Below are positions 21,721-34,600 of a stretch of DNA of 64,000 nt, in pieces. A model generated the notes under the pieces. It was not told the origin of the DNA. It ran no database searches and saw only the letters and a list, made by a program, of their open reading frames with translations. Source of the stretch: Cyanoderma ruficeps. Taxonomy: Eukaryota > Chordata > Aves > Passeriformes > Timaliidae. The position numbers and the translations under genes were made by a program. Each line of letters opens with the position of its first letter. Positions within the stretch are counted from its first letter, which is position 1. The DNA lies in contig VZDJ01000049.1 in assembly GCA_008694505.1 (NCBI GenBank), positions 682,001 through 746,000 on the forward strand, read 5' to 3'.

Positions 21721-23963
21721 TCACCAGCTCGGGGCTCTGGGCAAGTGCTGACCACAGTGAGGGGCAACTCTGAAAGCAAAAACCGCTGAACATTTCTATG
21801 GCTCTGACCACAGACAGAACACAAACAAGAAAATTCCCGTTGCCTTTTTCCATTCACAACAGCCATTATTTATACAAGCCCTGAATATGAAAAAGGCTCT
21901 AACAAATTTACTGTGGGGTTTGGATGGATGAGATGACGAATGATGGATGAGGGAGGCAGAGGATTCCCTTATTAAAGCATCAAATCTTTCCCTAAATATC
22001 AAACAGACATCTCAGCCTCAGCCACTCAGCTCAGACCAAAAATTATGCAAACCAAAGAAGCAAAATTTTGCTTCCTGATAAAAACTGAAAATTTGTCTTC
22101 CATGTTACGCAATTTTCACTACAGAACCCTGCAATTTTTACGCTGGGTTTTACACCTACTTGAAAGATTAATGAAAGGGAAAAAAGAGATAAATGCGACA
22201 ACACAAAACCCCAAAACATGGATGAATTTCAACACAAATCAGGCAATTGGCATAATTACAGAACTGCCCTGTTTGGCAATCCAGGGAAACAGCTCCAGCA
22301 CCCAGTCCCCGGCAGCCCTCCCCAGTGTCCCCAGCAGAGCCACCACCACAGGGGTGTCTGGTGGGAACCCGCTGGGGCCCTGGGGGGCACTGGGCAGGCA
22401 GAGCCACAGGCAGGGCCTGGGCCTGCAGCCCCATCCCGTCCACACACTGCGGAAAGTTAGTAACTTCCACCCATCCCTGCTGTCTCAAAGCCCAGCCCTT
22501 TCCCTTCCCTCTCCCACCCGCACACAGGAGGACACGAACAAAGAGCTGCGGTAACAACAAAGGAACACCGTGGTGCAAACCAGGAGCAACCCCACGCAGG
22601 GCTCTCCCAAGCCCTCCGGAGAAGCCGGCACCGGCAGCAGATTCTCTGTCACCGTCACAGATGGTGGTGGCCACGCAGCCCGGGGGCAGCCCAAACTGGG
22701 ACCAAAATGGGGAAGGAGCGTTGCCCTGGATCCCCCCTGCCCTGTGCCGCGGCCACCCGACTCCTTCAGGAGACACCAGGAGGAAAGCAGGGGCAGCCGA
22801 CACCTTGGGTGAGGAGAAGCTTCCAGCACTGCAAGGCAGCAAACACAAGGTTCAGGAGGGAGAGAAACAGCACAGGAGGATGACAAGTAGTACAGGAAAA
22901 GAACATACAACACATGGAAATGGAGTATTTTCAGCTGCAGTGTACCATCCTACTTCCAAAATTATATTGCACAATTAGAGATGATTCACAGCGACCTGCC
23001 AGGAATGATCAGGGATATGGAAAATCTCTTGTATGACCAGAGAGAAAGAATTTTTTTTCTAATCTTAACTAGGCAATAAATAAGAGGAGACATAACAACA
23101 GTGATAAGATAATGAACAACCTACACAGGGGGTAGATCAGCTGCTTCTGGGCCATCTCATAACACGAGTACCTGGGCATCCTCCATGAAATTAAAAGGTG
23201 ATGCACTTGAAACCAATCAGGGGAATTTCTTTCCACAAATGCAAATTAAACTTGGGGACTCCCTGACACTAAGCACGCCAAGCAGAGGAGCACAGACAGA
23301 TGCAAAAATGGAGTGGACAGTTCTGGTAATACTAAAATAATATTTTTAAAATACAGAATTAGAGTTGTTAATGACAACAATTTAAAAACCCCAGCAAAAT
23401 GCCTCATACAAGTTACGGTTTAATTCACTCTCTAAATATAGGGAACCAAGATGAAAAACAGCTCCTTCCTCTCTGCAGCCCCACAGCTCCCCAGAAAGGC
23501 CCACACTGCACCCACCAAGCTGATTGTAGATTTTACTCTTTAAAATGCCCCGGTGTTTCCCTCTTCACTACACAGCAAATGCATTGGATGAAAACCCAGA
23601 CAGCTCAGGTCCTGGGCTCAGCATCCCAGGAAATGGAATCCACATGAGAAAACATCCCCTTAACTGCCTTTTGATTAAAGCTTGTCACAAAGTGTTTTCT
23701 CCCTTCTTTGTGTGGGAAATAAACCCAGCCCAGTCCATTTCCACAAAAAATTGTTTGACTCAGTTTAATGAAAAATAAAAAACTTTTTTTAAAAAAATCT
23801 GCTTTCAAAAATTAGTTGTTTTTCATGTTAAAGGACCAAGATTTTCCATCAAGACAGATATTTAGGCGAAAAATTCCATTTCCTCACTACATCATTTTTA
23901 GCTGTGAAAAAAGGGCGAGTGTAGCTTTTTTCAAACATCTCTTGCTCCTCAGCATAATCAGAG
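21721..23963. other. non-coding stretch with GC-rich segment
   Basis: No gene is recognised. 22290-22800 is GC-rich, and both strands show 217-226 codon open frames there, overlapping each other, which marks them as composition artefacts. 22900-23960 is AT-rich. Confidence 0.5.
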
Positions 23964-24008
23964 AAACCCAGAACAGTTTGGGTTGCAAGGGACGTGGAAG
24001 TTCACACC
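23964..24008 (-). mobile_element. probable CR1 3' end scrap
   Basis: CCCAGAACAGTTTGGGTTGCAAGGGACGT and the following bases match the reversed CR1 terminus (CAGAATGGTTTGGGTTGGAAGGGACC type) over about 40 bp and then diverge. Leftward, very short. Confidence 0.5.
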
Positions 24009-24604
24009 TGGACAAGCGTCTGCACCAGAATTCAGCCAGAGATTTACTGAGAAATAGACAACAAAAGCCAGGCAAGAGGTAAAACCTACTCCCACCAGTT
24101 GCCTGATGGTCTGTAGTCCAGTTTTTGCATCAGTTGTTACAGTTCCATGCAGGACGTGTTTTTTTTTCCAGTGAATGCAGCTTTTCAGCCCTAGAAAAGC
24201 AACAAATAAATGAATAGTTGGGTAAAGCTGCATTGGGGTTTAAAGGAGAAGAGGATCAAAGTGAGGCAGTGCCAGAGAAGGCAACAGCTACAACCAGATT
24301 AGGCTGCAAACACCTTTAACTCTTCCTTTATTACCGCACCTGTTAGATTAATTTTGAATTATGTTTAACCTTATAATTTTGTATTTTAAGTCTCTAATAA
24401 ATCACATTTACCTCCCCTGGGTGGCATGTTTTGGTGTCTGGTTATTTATTCACTTTAGTGCCTGAGTGGTTGTGTGGCGAGGGAGGAGCTCACTGGGGGC
24501 ACTGGCACTAACACAGGAAGAGCTGGCACGCCCTAACAGGAGCCCAGAGTCCCCTGGCCACTGAATTCCACTCCTTTTTTTCTTTTTGGAAGTGATGGGG
24601 GCTC
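24009..24604. other. non-coding stretch
   Basis: No gene is recognised. AT-rich at 24300-24420. No other feature is seen. Confidence 0.5.
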
Positions 24605-24650
24605 AGCTGATGCCTCCTAGTCCCTTCCAATCATTGTGTGTGATTCCCAC
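24605..24650 (+). mobile_element. probable CR1 3' end scrap, + orientation
   Basis: TGATGCCTCCTAGTCCCTTC continuing to CAATCATTGTGTGTGATTCC resembles the forward CR1 terminus (GATGACCTC..GTCCCTTCCAACC..ATTCTGTGATTC). It would be the only CR1 3' tail here pointing rightwards. Only about 45 bp align by eye. Confidence 0.5.
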
Positions 24651-25020
24651 GGTCTCCTAAAGCGGAGGAGTTTCAGTCCTCACTCAAACACACGAGCACA
24701 GAGTGGAAATGATGGGCCGATGTCACGTTTGGGGTTTGGAGGAAAATCCTCCCAGCCCATTGGCCTGCCCTGAAAACAGGGCACATGTCAGCACAGGCTC
24801 TTCAGGACAGCAAACCCTCAGCTGCAGCTCCGTGTTTCATTCTGGATGTGCTCCAAGGACACAGCAAACCAACCCACCACAAGTATCACAGCTTTCCAAC
24901 ACACAACGCATCCAAAAAGGCTCCTAAATGCAGGAAAACAAGTCTATAATTACATAATTGAGCAGATGCACTGCAAGGGGTTTTTTTTTGTTACTCTTTA
25001 GATTTTTCAAAGGCAACGGG
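24651..25020. other. non-coding stretch
   Basis: No gene, RNA or repeat beyond a T-run at about 24980-24990. Confidence 0.5.
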
Positions 25021-25420
25021 ACAGCGCTGTGCTAAAAAGCAATAAAGCACGGGTAATTTAATACGAAATTACATCCATATTGAAAAGTTTACATGAAGTT
25101 GAGAGCAGGCAGAGGTCAGGTTTGCAGCGGGACTGTCTTTAATTGTGGCCATCAGGTTTAGCAATCCAGATCTCTGGATCAAAGACAAATAGAAGGCGTT
25201 TCCTCACCACTGACTAGTGAAAGCCGACAGTGAGCACAGCACTGTCTTGCACCAAAAGGTCATAAAAATGATTATCTGAGGGGGAACATGTCTCGCTGTT
25301 CAACACACACCTTCACAAAGGCACCGTGGATTTTTCTAGCAGATTTTTCAGCAATTAGGAGCATAAATTAAAAATTTTACTATCAATTTTCAGCTGTAAA
25401 GGGGTTTTCTTGTCCTCTAA
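25021..25420. promoter_or_regulatory. candidate enhancer block C
   Basis: Repeat-free, AT-rich sequence with isolated CpGs. Motifs include TTTAATACGAAATTACATCC near 25056-25075, CTTTAATTGTGGCC near 25137 and ATCAAAGACAAATAGAAGG near 25178. No splice or coding signal is seen. Composition-based inference. Confidence 0.22.
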
Positions 25421-26100
25421 AAATGTTTCATCTTTGCGTAGGTCTTTTTTAATATTTTTCAGTTGCTTTCAATCATCCTCCCAGCCCGGTGAAACAATTC
25501 TTCCCTCCTTAGGGAAGAGATGTGAGCTGAGACACTGTTTCCTTTCTAAGGTGGGGGGAAAAGAAAAGGAAAAAAAAATCAAATGAGGAGTAAATTATCA
25601 GCAAATCAGATAGAAACAAGCTCCCCAGATCTGCAGATCCATTGAACAAATGAAGCAATTTCATCTCGGCTCGCTCTGGGGGTGGGATTTTAAGTGGCCA
25701 AGGGGGACTGGAGCGGGATGCTGGCAGCCGAAGCATCACAACATTTGCATGCACAGACCACTCAAATCTGCACCAGGAGACTACTTGTGAGAATCCATCT
25801 TTTTTCACTTAACAAGATACAAAATATAAAACACATTTGCCTCTTATTAAGCCTCTCTTGTAAGTGGTTCCAGGTCCACCATTTTTAAAGAGGGGGAGAG
25901 GGGAGCCTGGATGCTCTCTTGGGAATTTCACAGGAGTGACTGGAGATGAGGTACAGGCTGGAAGCCTTTATTACTCTTTCTTTTTTTTTTTTACTTTTTT
26001 TTTCCTTGTCTCTAAAAGCACAGAAGGAATAACATTTTAAATCATTAGCATTTACTTTAAGTAGCACTTTCTCCAACTCAGCTTCCCTTCCTGGCCCTCA
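25421..26100. other. non-coding stretch with T-rich runs
   Basis: Contains T-rich runs at 25980-26005. The part 25580-25760 is repeat-free and resembles the neighbouring candidate enhancer in composition. No gene is recognised. Confidence 0.45.
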
Positions 26101-28426
26101 CCCTGCTCGCACAGAGGAGCTGCCCCAATGGAACTGCCTTCTGGTTTTGGAAGGCAGAAGGTGCTTTTTTTAAAACTCTGGCCTCCAAACTGAGGCAGCT
26201 GTGAAAGAAACCCTAATCTTGTTTTTCTTTAAAGTGTACTGAGAACAGGGTTCTTGTGTTTATTAGCACCCAGACCTGCAAAGCATTTTGCCTCTTAGAT
26301 TTCCTTTAGTGCTCTTGGAGTGGTTTCTGGTTTGGTTTAAAAACAAACCAATACAAAAGCAACACCAACCTCTGCAAAAAGCAAGGATTTTTAGCAGTCT
26401 CAACCCAATTCACAGTCCTATGTCACACATTCCACAGCATTTTCATCGTTTCTATGCTTGTTAAATATTAGATGCAATATTAAAATATTGAAGAGAAAAA
26501 AGGAGGCTGGTGGCAACAGCTTGAATTTATAACCCAGACAAAGCGATCGGCACGGTGAGTTATGAAAGGAGTTGTGGATCCTGCAGGTTTGATCACGTTA
26601 CAGAACAGAGTTATGAAATACTCCTCATTCAGTGTTGAGAAAGGAAGGAAAAACAAGTGGCTCTTTTACCTAGAAATTAGGTGTTAATGAGAGCTCTTCA
26701 GAGTTAAAAATAGTCTAATTTTCACTGCAAAACAGACTGCGTGTTCTCCCTTGCCATTTGCCAGGAAACCTGGGCACAGGTGCTTTGTCTTGAAAATTGA
26801 GGATTTCTAAGAAAATGGCCAATATTTCAGGAACAGGGCAAACACTGACCTTCATTTCCACATACAGGAGGAGGCAGAACTTCTGCTAGAAAACAGCCAA
26901 AGGGATGGAAAACAGAGCATCTGTTGGAAGATATAAAAACACCCAAAACCTCATTTCTACTGCATTTGGAATCTAAACCCTTTGGGTATTTCCAATGCAT
27001 CTCTCCCAAGTCCAGCAGTTGCCACATTTCCCCTAAATCTCCTGGATTTGCTACTAAAGCACGTATTGAAGAGCCCCTCGAGTGGTGAAGAGTTCCATCA
27101 GCAGGCCCAGGCCCTGGAGCAGCTGTGCAGGGGGGGAACGCTGGGCCCACCCGTGGCCTGGGGGAGCCCAGCAGGTGAGAGGGTCTCCAGTGAGATGCAC
27201 AGCTCAGGGCAGGAGAGGCAGCAGCACCACAAGGTCCCCAGGTGCCCAGGACCTGCTCTTGTGACACCACTGAACCATCCAGCTTGGAAAAGACCAATCC
27301 AGTCCTTCAAGACCATCCAGTCCTTCATCAGCTGTGTGCTGGCACGTCCATGGGTGTCCAAGGTTTTGGGGCAGGAGGACCCTGACCTGGGTGGAAGATA
27401 CAGGGCTGAGGATTTAATCCCTCTTTACCTCAGCCACCTAATCCATAGAACAGGGATAATAATGCTTGCCAATCTCAGAAGGCTTTAACTGATTATTTGT
27501 TATGATCATCAAGAACTTGGAAGGAAGGCTTTAATGACCTGAAAAGTCTATTAATTATTTTATCATCACTGTTGACAAATTGTATGATTTCTCTCCTTTA
27601 TCACTGAGTCCTTTAGACCGGGAAGGTTCAAGGTGAACTTTGTGTCTTCCTGTTTGATCACCCCTAGGCCACAACACAGCTGAAGTCTTGGGGTATTATT
27701 ACAACAGCTAAGCAGAGCTGTCGGGGTAAACTCTGCAGCCCAAGGTTTCTGTCTATCTGTGTATCCCATTGCTATGGAGAAGGAATGAAAACAACGCGGC
27801 AGAGCCCGATGCTGTGGGTAAGGACGAGCAGTCAGGAGGTGCTGCACTAGAGCAGGTACCGTGAGGGCACAAAGGCAGGGGAGATCCAACCACGTCCCCA
27901 GGTGAATCTTAATGAGGCACTGGATAAAAACCTATGGCTGTTTACCACTGCTAACACCATGACAACTGCATGTTTAATAATGGAATATATGGAATCATAT
28001 TCAAACCGTGTGTTTGTCTACACAAGTTCACTGATAGTTTTCTTTAATTCATTTGACCCAAATGTTGGTATAACCCACTGTAATAATGCTTATTCTTTGT
28101 GCCCAAAATCTCACTAAAGCACCCATCAGGCAAGTTTCCTGTCCAAGCTACAGACAGTCTGAGGCAAGGAATTCACCAGCTATTTTGGGAATTTCTTCCA
28201 GTGGCTAACTGGTATTGTTAACACAACTGTGCCATATTCCCTGTTGGAGTTTGGTGATTAGAAGCTGAGTCAATCCACAAAAAGGACTGACTTCTCTAAA
28301 GTGCTTTAGGTTGTTCCTTGCATTCCTATTTTTCGCATTTTTAGACCCAGAGAATGAGCAAATGTTGCTTGTCTGCAAAGCCAACCTGGGGCAGGACTAT
28401 TCTGATGCTCTAGAGTAGAGATTTTT
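26101..28426. other. non-coding stretch
   Basis: No gene is recognised. 27100-27250 is GC-richer with overlapping open frames of up to 168 codons and no domain. A faint CR1-like piece lies at 27269-27330 (CCAGCTTGGAAAAGACC followed by ATCCAGTCC), too weak to call firmly. Confidence 0.45.
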
Positions 28427-28645
28427 ATAGAATCACAGAATCCCAGAATGGTTTAGGAGGGAAGGAACCTTAAAGCCCGGCCCATCCCACCCCTGCCTTG
28501 GCAGGGACACCTTTTACTGTCCCAGGTCACTCCAAGCCCCGTCCAGCCTGGCCTTGGACACTGCCAGGGATGGGGCAGCCACAGCTGCTCTGGGCACCTG
28601 TGCCAGGGCCTCACCACCCTCTCAGGGAAGGATTTTTTCATTTTG
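28427..28645 (-). mobile_element. CR1 LINE, 3' end, copy 4
   Basis: Starts with reversed octamers ATAGAATCACAGAATCCCAG and continues through GGTTTAGGAGGGAAGGAACC, GGCAGGGACACCTTTTACTG, CAGCCTGGCCTTGGACACTG, GGGGCAGCCACAGCTGCTCT and GTGCCAGGGCCTCACCACCC. Leftward, 5'-truncated at about 220 bp. Confidence 0.9.
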
Positions 28646-28875
28646 GCAGTATTTGGTCAAACCTGAAAGATTAGCTTGTCTAGTGCCAGAAAGGAGACAT
28701 ATTTCATGGCTGGTGTATTAGGAGGAAGCACATGCTGAATTACCTCAATTCACATTTCATCTTTTTACCTCACAGGTCCAAACTTCTCAGAGCTATGGAC
28801 ATACAGCCAACCGAAATGGTGCCAGAGCCCAAAGGGAACACGCTGGGATTGGGGCCGGCAGTTTGCACAGGCACA
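28646..28875. other. spacer between CR1 and minisatellite
   Basis: Short unique-looking sequence. No gene is recognised. Confidence 0.5.
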
Positions 28876-29211
28876 GATAACCACGGGCATGGAAAAGTGT
28901 GGGTAACCGTGGATAACCACGTGTATGGACAACCATGTGCATGGATAACCACACGTATGGATGACTGTGGATAACTGTGTGCGTGGATAACCACATGTAT
29001 GGATAACCACACGTATGGATGACTGTGGATAACTGGGTGCATGGATAACCATGTGCATGGATAATTGTGGATAACCACTGTATGGATAACCACGTGTATG
29101 GACAACCATGTGTATGGATAACCACGTGCATGGATAACTGTGTGCATGGATAACTATGGATAACCACGTGTAAGGATAACTGTGGATAACCATGTGCACG
29201 GATAACCACGG
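28876..29211. repeat. minisatellite of 16-bp and 10-bp units
   Basis: About 22 tandem units all starting with GAT(A/G)A or GACAA. The long unit is GATAACCACGTGTATG (16 bp). A short unit GATAACTGTG (10 bp) recurs between blocks of long units and equals the long unit minus six bases. Several long units contain the E-box CACGTG. The - strand has no stop in any frame across the array, which produces three overlapping His/Tyr/Pro/Trp-rich open frames of 125-149 codons. These are artefacts. Confidence 0.92.
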
Positions 29212-32200
29212 AAGGCTGTGGGCAGGCAGGGGAAGAGCTCATTTTGTTATGGCCTCAGGACACTGGGCTAGAATCAGTCTAACAGGAAGGTGAATGTTAT
29301 TGAGCCACAAGCTTTCTCTCAGATGGTTTTCTCTTCAGAAGTTTACCTCCCAAATTAAATTTTTTGGTAATATTCAATACCTTAAAAAAAAAACCAAAAA
29401 AAATTAAGTTGTAGAAGTGTGTCCACAGTTATTTATTACCTGCCTTGTGGTCTGAACAAATATGATTTTGTTATTCTATGTTGTCAATAGGAAAAGCACA
29501 TATGGTTTTGGTTGACAAAATTATGATAAAATTCACTGTATCCTAAAAAATGATTGAAAAGTTTGCAGATGGTTTCTGGGCATACTAGGGAGGGGGAGGA
29601 TTGAATTTCAACAAAAGACGTGCCAAATTTTTTTCTCTTCTTACTGTTCACCCTGTTTCCACATCCCAGCTTTTTCCTTATTAGATATGAGGGTAAAGCA
29701 GGTATCCAGCCCAGAACTCATCTGTTTCTCTTTAGCTTTTGGCATTCCATCACACTTGGTCATGTTCACATGATGTTATACCCAGGTCCCTTCACAGATA
29801 AACATAAAATGACATCATAAGTCTCGAGTCACAAACAGCAAAACTCAATTACAGTAATCTAAAGAATTTTGCACACCAAAAATTTCATGTTTGATGAATA
29901 TTCCTGATCTGAAGGTTTTCAGTTAATCTGAATCCTGTGAATCTTGCCTTCTTTTTTTTTTTTTTTAAACTAAGTTCTTTTCTCAGTTGTTTTACTCCCC
30001 AAGGAATAAAAAACTGGGGAGAGGCCCAGAACTGCCAACCCAGGTCAGCAATAATCCTGTTTGGTTTGAACTGATAACCCCTTTTCCTCAGTGCTGTGCA
30101 CACAGGCAAGGCCAGGCCTTCAGTGGGCTTTGCTGCAGCTGCTTGGGGAACTTTTGCCCGGTCTGTAAAAGACCCGTGCGAGCTCCACTTTGTGCATTTC
30201 ATCTCCAAAGCATCTGTACAGAGACTTCACCTGTTATTGCAGAAACCTATCTTCCTTCTACCTCGCCTTTGTAGGGAAAATACTGATTTACCTTTCTGCT
30301 GCTCCCTGTGAACGTGCTGGCTGGGTGGGCTGGCAGGGGCACAGACCCCTGGGGTGCTGAAGGGAGAAGGGCCTGGCAGCTGCAGGTCTTGAATTATCCC
30401 CCACTCGCTGGGACCAACCTGCTCTGCAAAAACAACTGCTGGGAGCACCTCTCACCTTCTCATGCTTTCCAGTAATTTGGGAACAGACTTCAACCTGTCA
30501 TGGCAATTTTTCTCTCCATGATGCCCATGGTAGTTGATGATCTGCTACATCAACACCTCTAACAGCTGTTACCATGGTGTGCACACTCCACGTGGTGCTC
30601 AGAGGGGGCTGGAGGAGCACAGCCTGGGCAGCAGAGTCGGCTTTCCCCAGCACAGGGTGGAGGGACGGTGTCCTCACTGAGTTGAGCTCTCAACTCCGTC
30701 CCTGCCCTTTCTTTGGGGCCACATTAGTGACGGATAACCCAGAACACCCAGAATTTATTCCACTTGCCAGAGTATTTCCACCTCTGCCAAACCTGTCAGT
30801 GGCCTTCAGCAGCTGTCATCCCGCCTGCCCGGGATGTGCAGGGAGCAGCAAGCCAGCCTGGAGCAGATGGATAATTATTGAAGAGAGAACATCTGGAAGG
30901 TGTCACTGGAGTGTTAGTAGCTCTCCCTGTCTATGAGCTATGCCCAAACATGTCGATAAGTTTCCCAACATGGAATTCATTTTTTCTAACAGGATACATG
31001 TGGAAGTTCATGTTTCAGCAGTGGGCAGAAGTGGCTTTTTTCCTCTTCAAAAAGATTTGTGACCTCTTCTCCAGGCTACTGTAATGTGATTTATTCAGGT
31101 CTCCTCTCAGAAGGCACTCAGGGGGCCCAGCAGAACAGAAGCCAGGAGCTCCGAGTTACAGGGAGCTGTGCTCCATCACCTGCCCCCTGTGCCCAGAGCA
31201 CACTGACACTGGCACAGCTCCATGCCAGGAGCCCAGAGCCACCAGGACACCACAGGGCAGGCCAAGCTGGGGAAGGGCAGCAAGACCCTGTGTGCAGAGC
31301 AGGTGTGGCAGGGCAGGAACAACAGAGGGATCTTCCCACCCCACATCTGCACCCAGCAGCTGCAGCCAGCTCTGGCACTCTCTGTGCTCCACAAACATCT
31401 GGGACGTGAAGGAAAACAGGGCATGTGCCTGGTACAGCATCACCCACAGAAGCACAGGTGTACCAGAGTGCTGTGCCTCCTTCCCAGAGCTGCTTTCCTG
31501 CTGGAGGGGATCCCTGGGACATGGAGGGTGACAGCCCAGCACCTGGAAACGCCCACGCCCAGCCAGCCATAGCTGTGCAGTGCAGGGGCCCCTGTCCTAC
31601 AGCACTGACACACCACTGTGTGTCAATAGGCAATTACTGCACGGTGCACAGGAGAGATTTTGCAGAGCCTTGGACAGTGGCCAAGGAGGGAGATGCTCCC
31701 CGTGCCCACACCTGCTTCCAGCCGAGAACTAAATCTTATCTAAAACTATTTTCTCATTCAGCACGTCTGCAAGCACGTATTAAAATAATCAGTTTACTAT
31801 CACAATGACCCCAGATGAACACAGCAGCTGGAAGATCCACAGCAACAACTCAAACAACACCCTGCAGAACATGGCACATCACGTGGCTCACCCAACACCA
31901 CACCTCTGAAGGTATTTTCTCAAAGCAACCATGGGAACAGCTTGGACAGACAGCAACACACTTTTATGCCTTGTCTGAGCTGCCAGCCTCTGTCCAAGGC
32001 CCTAAGAGGCAGGATCAGCACCCTGCATCACTGCAGGTTCCTGTATGATGCTTAAACCTCGAACCCACCAGTTCAGAGGGAAGAATTCTAGCCAATCAAA
32101 CTTCCTGATGTGCAGTAAAATAACACATTTATTTACTTGCTTGAACCCACCAATATGCTGCTCATTTCAGTGATTGATAGAATTGGGTTATAATAAGCAT

Positions 32201-33985
32201 ACTTTATTATTGAAAAATTTAATTTAAGGTTTAAACATAAAACAAATGGTATTTTCAAATCTATTTTAATGGAGACTATCAAAACCATTCCATTGCCATA
32301 AGGGAAAAATTCTGTCTCCATATCTGTTATGTATATATGCATAAAATCTTCAGCCTACAAGTCAAAGTCGCTTGTCCTTCTATCAATCCATCATTTTGAA
32401 AATAGAATACAGAAAGCCTTATTTTTTCACTTAATTTTCATTAGATTCTTGAGGGAATTAAAATAACACAATAATGGGCAAATGCTGCCACCACAAATCC
32501 AAATGACAGCAATGAATCTATTTACGGCCAGAATTGGGCCAAAACAGAGCGCCAAGTACAGAGCAGACACCCATTAAAGTACTCTCAGAGCTGGACCGTG
32601 CCAGGCAGGTCAGTAACGGGCTCCAAATCCAGACAGGAATATCTTTCATGGCTGGTGGTGCCTGGGGCTCACCGTGACGGACTGACCTCAGCCAGGGCTT
32701 CCCTGCCCAGGTGCCAGCTGGGCAGTCCCCACAGGCACCGTGTCAAAGGACCCAGTCCAGCGCCCTGCCAGGACACTCGGCCTTCCAGCAGGGCTGGAGA
32801 GGCACCAGCTGTGTGGGGTGACTCTCCCTCTCTTTGTGCATCTCATGCCACCCACCTCTCCCCACAGACACACTTGGAAAGATATTTGACAATATATTGA
32901 GAGAAGATCTTCATAAAGCTTTTCCCTGGCACTCTCCAGAGACCTCTGAATGGCCAGTGAAGACATCACCTTTCCCATCTTTAAAATAAAAATGGCAAAA
33001 AGATATTGTCACGGCAGAAGGAAATCCTGAGCCCGTCCTTCCCCATGGCTGCAGGAGCCTGCTGTGTGACACAGGGTTTTTTCAGCATGGTCTTTCAGCC
33101 CCATCCTCTCATCCTCATGGCTGGAAGATGTCTCTGCCCAGCTGGTGGCCCCTGAAAGGCTCCCCTGCAGCCCCAGCCAGGGCCACACGCCGAGCAAGGA
33201 GCACTCAGGGCACCACAGCTCAGCAAAGCACCGTCCTGGGGCGGGCAAAAACAGATGCCCGCAGCCGCCTGTGCCGGCCCTGCCCTCCTCAAACCCTGCC
33301 TCTATTCCTGTTGTTTATTTGTGGACATAGGGAAAACATGTTTTAAATTTGAATATATTTAAATAACATGCCATGTGGCTGCCAGCTTGTTGTTGACAAG
33401 TACATTCAGTTTCAGCCACACGCTGAAGTTCAGGTGGGAGGAATGTTCTCATTCATGTTTTCCTCACATTTTCTTGTAACACCTCAAACCACAGCACCCC
33501 ATGAAAAGCACTAGGTGTTGGCTGGATTTTTTAAAAATATTTTTTAAATTACTTAAATGATGGTCTGTCTTCTAATGGGGTTTGTCCACTGCCCCGGTAA
33601 GTCCACAGCTTCACCTCCTCAACAGGTCAGACCCTTGGTACGTTTTGCTTTGCTGCAGGAGAGAAATTTATCTTTTGCAATGACTTATTCTTTCCCTGGA
33701 TGCTCCTTTGATGCAGGTCTATTGTTTCAGGGGAAAACAAATGTATTCCTTTAGCAGGTTTGTGCCTTCAGTGGAATTTGTCTAAGGAGGTTCCACTGCA
33801 CAAACACAAAAAGCCGTAATAGATGCAGGCTGGGGCTGCCGCACACAGGCACATGTCAGGTTTGATGACTGATGGTACTTACACAGATTTACACAACAAA
33901 AAGTACATTAAAAGGACGTTAAGATTGTGAGCCAATGTCACAAAAGCATGGAAATTCACATTTCAGGATTTAAACTTCCAATATT
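29212..33985. other. non-coding stretch
   Basis: No gene or clear transposon is seen in this 4.8 kb. A T-run lies at 29951-29966. 31090-31700 is GC-richer with overlapping frames of 116-171 codons on both strands, which share no domain. 32140-32560 is AT-rich. 33010-33300 is GC-rich again. 33500-33560 has a T/A run. Confidence 0.5.
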
Positions 33986-34370
33986 GACATGGAATGCTGA
34001 ATATTAAAATGGGCTCCCATTAGAGTGAAGGCCCTGAATAATTTTTAATCTAGACTATTAATTTCCTGAAATTTGTTGTTCTCTCTGCCTCTTAAGGCCT
34101 TCACATTTTTAATTAACTTTTTGTTGTGTCCTTGTCTTGTAATTTCTGAGTTGCTCCTCCAGTATAATTACATAATATATGCAGCATGTGTGATAGCTTA
34201 ATTGGAAATATTAACCACAATATGCACGGAAATCATAAAAAGCTTCATGAAACTTTGAGAGTAAATGTTTCTACAGCTTTAGTGAGTTTATAAATGGTTG
34301 CTTCCAGTATTATTCTCTAATAAAAACAATTACACCTAATGCCAGCCCAACCTGGAGTAGAATTAGGAAT
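33986..34370. promoter_or_regulatory. candidate enhancer block D
   Basis: Strongly AT-rich and repeat-free. Dense homeodomain cores appear (TTTTTAATCTAGACTATTAA near 34041-34060, TTTTTAATTAAC near 34108, GCTTAATTGG near 34196), with ATTAACCACAATATGC (RUNX-type ACCACA) near 34210-34225. This density is typical of conserved developmental enhancers. No coding signal is seen. Confidence 0.3.
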
Positions 34371-34600
34371 AAGGAGAATAATTAGTACCTACAGAATCCC
34401 TATCACTGCAATGTTATTGGTTTCAGGTGGAAAAGCGGATTTAGGCGCAGGCAGCCAACATTAACCCCCCTCTCTTTGATCCCCTGACCCCCTCCTCCCG
34501 GGTCTGGCGTTATTCCTACAAACCCCTTTTGGATCCAAAGCTTTCAGATGTTGAATTGCTCTTAGGAGACGGGGAGCACTAAACTAAATGGGAACCGAAG
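34371..34600. promoter_or_regulatory. possible extension of block D with TCF/LEF-type site
   Basis: CTTTGATC, a TCF/LEF-type site, lies at 34474-34481 in a C-rich run. Isolated CpGs occur near 34437, 34446, 34500 and 34509. No repeat is recognised. Confidence 0.18.

Noticed and set aside
22168..22978. 226-codon (-) and 217-codon (+) frames
   Set aside because: They overlap on opposite strands in a GC-rich segment and neither shows a domain or splice context.
27269..27330. Possible ninth CR1 tail
   Set aside because: Only GCTTGGAAAAGACC and a duplicated ATCCAGTCC resemble CR1. Too short and diverged to call.
28765..29242. Three overlapping - strand frames of 125-149 codons rich in His, Tyr, Trp and Pro
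   Set aside because: All are translations of the 16/10-bp tandem array, which has no stop in any - frame.
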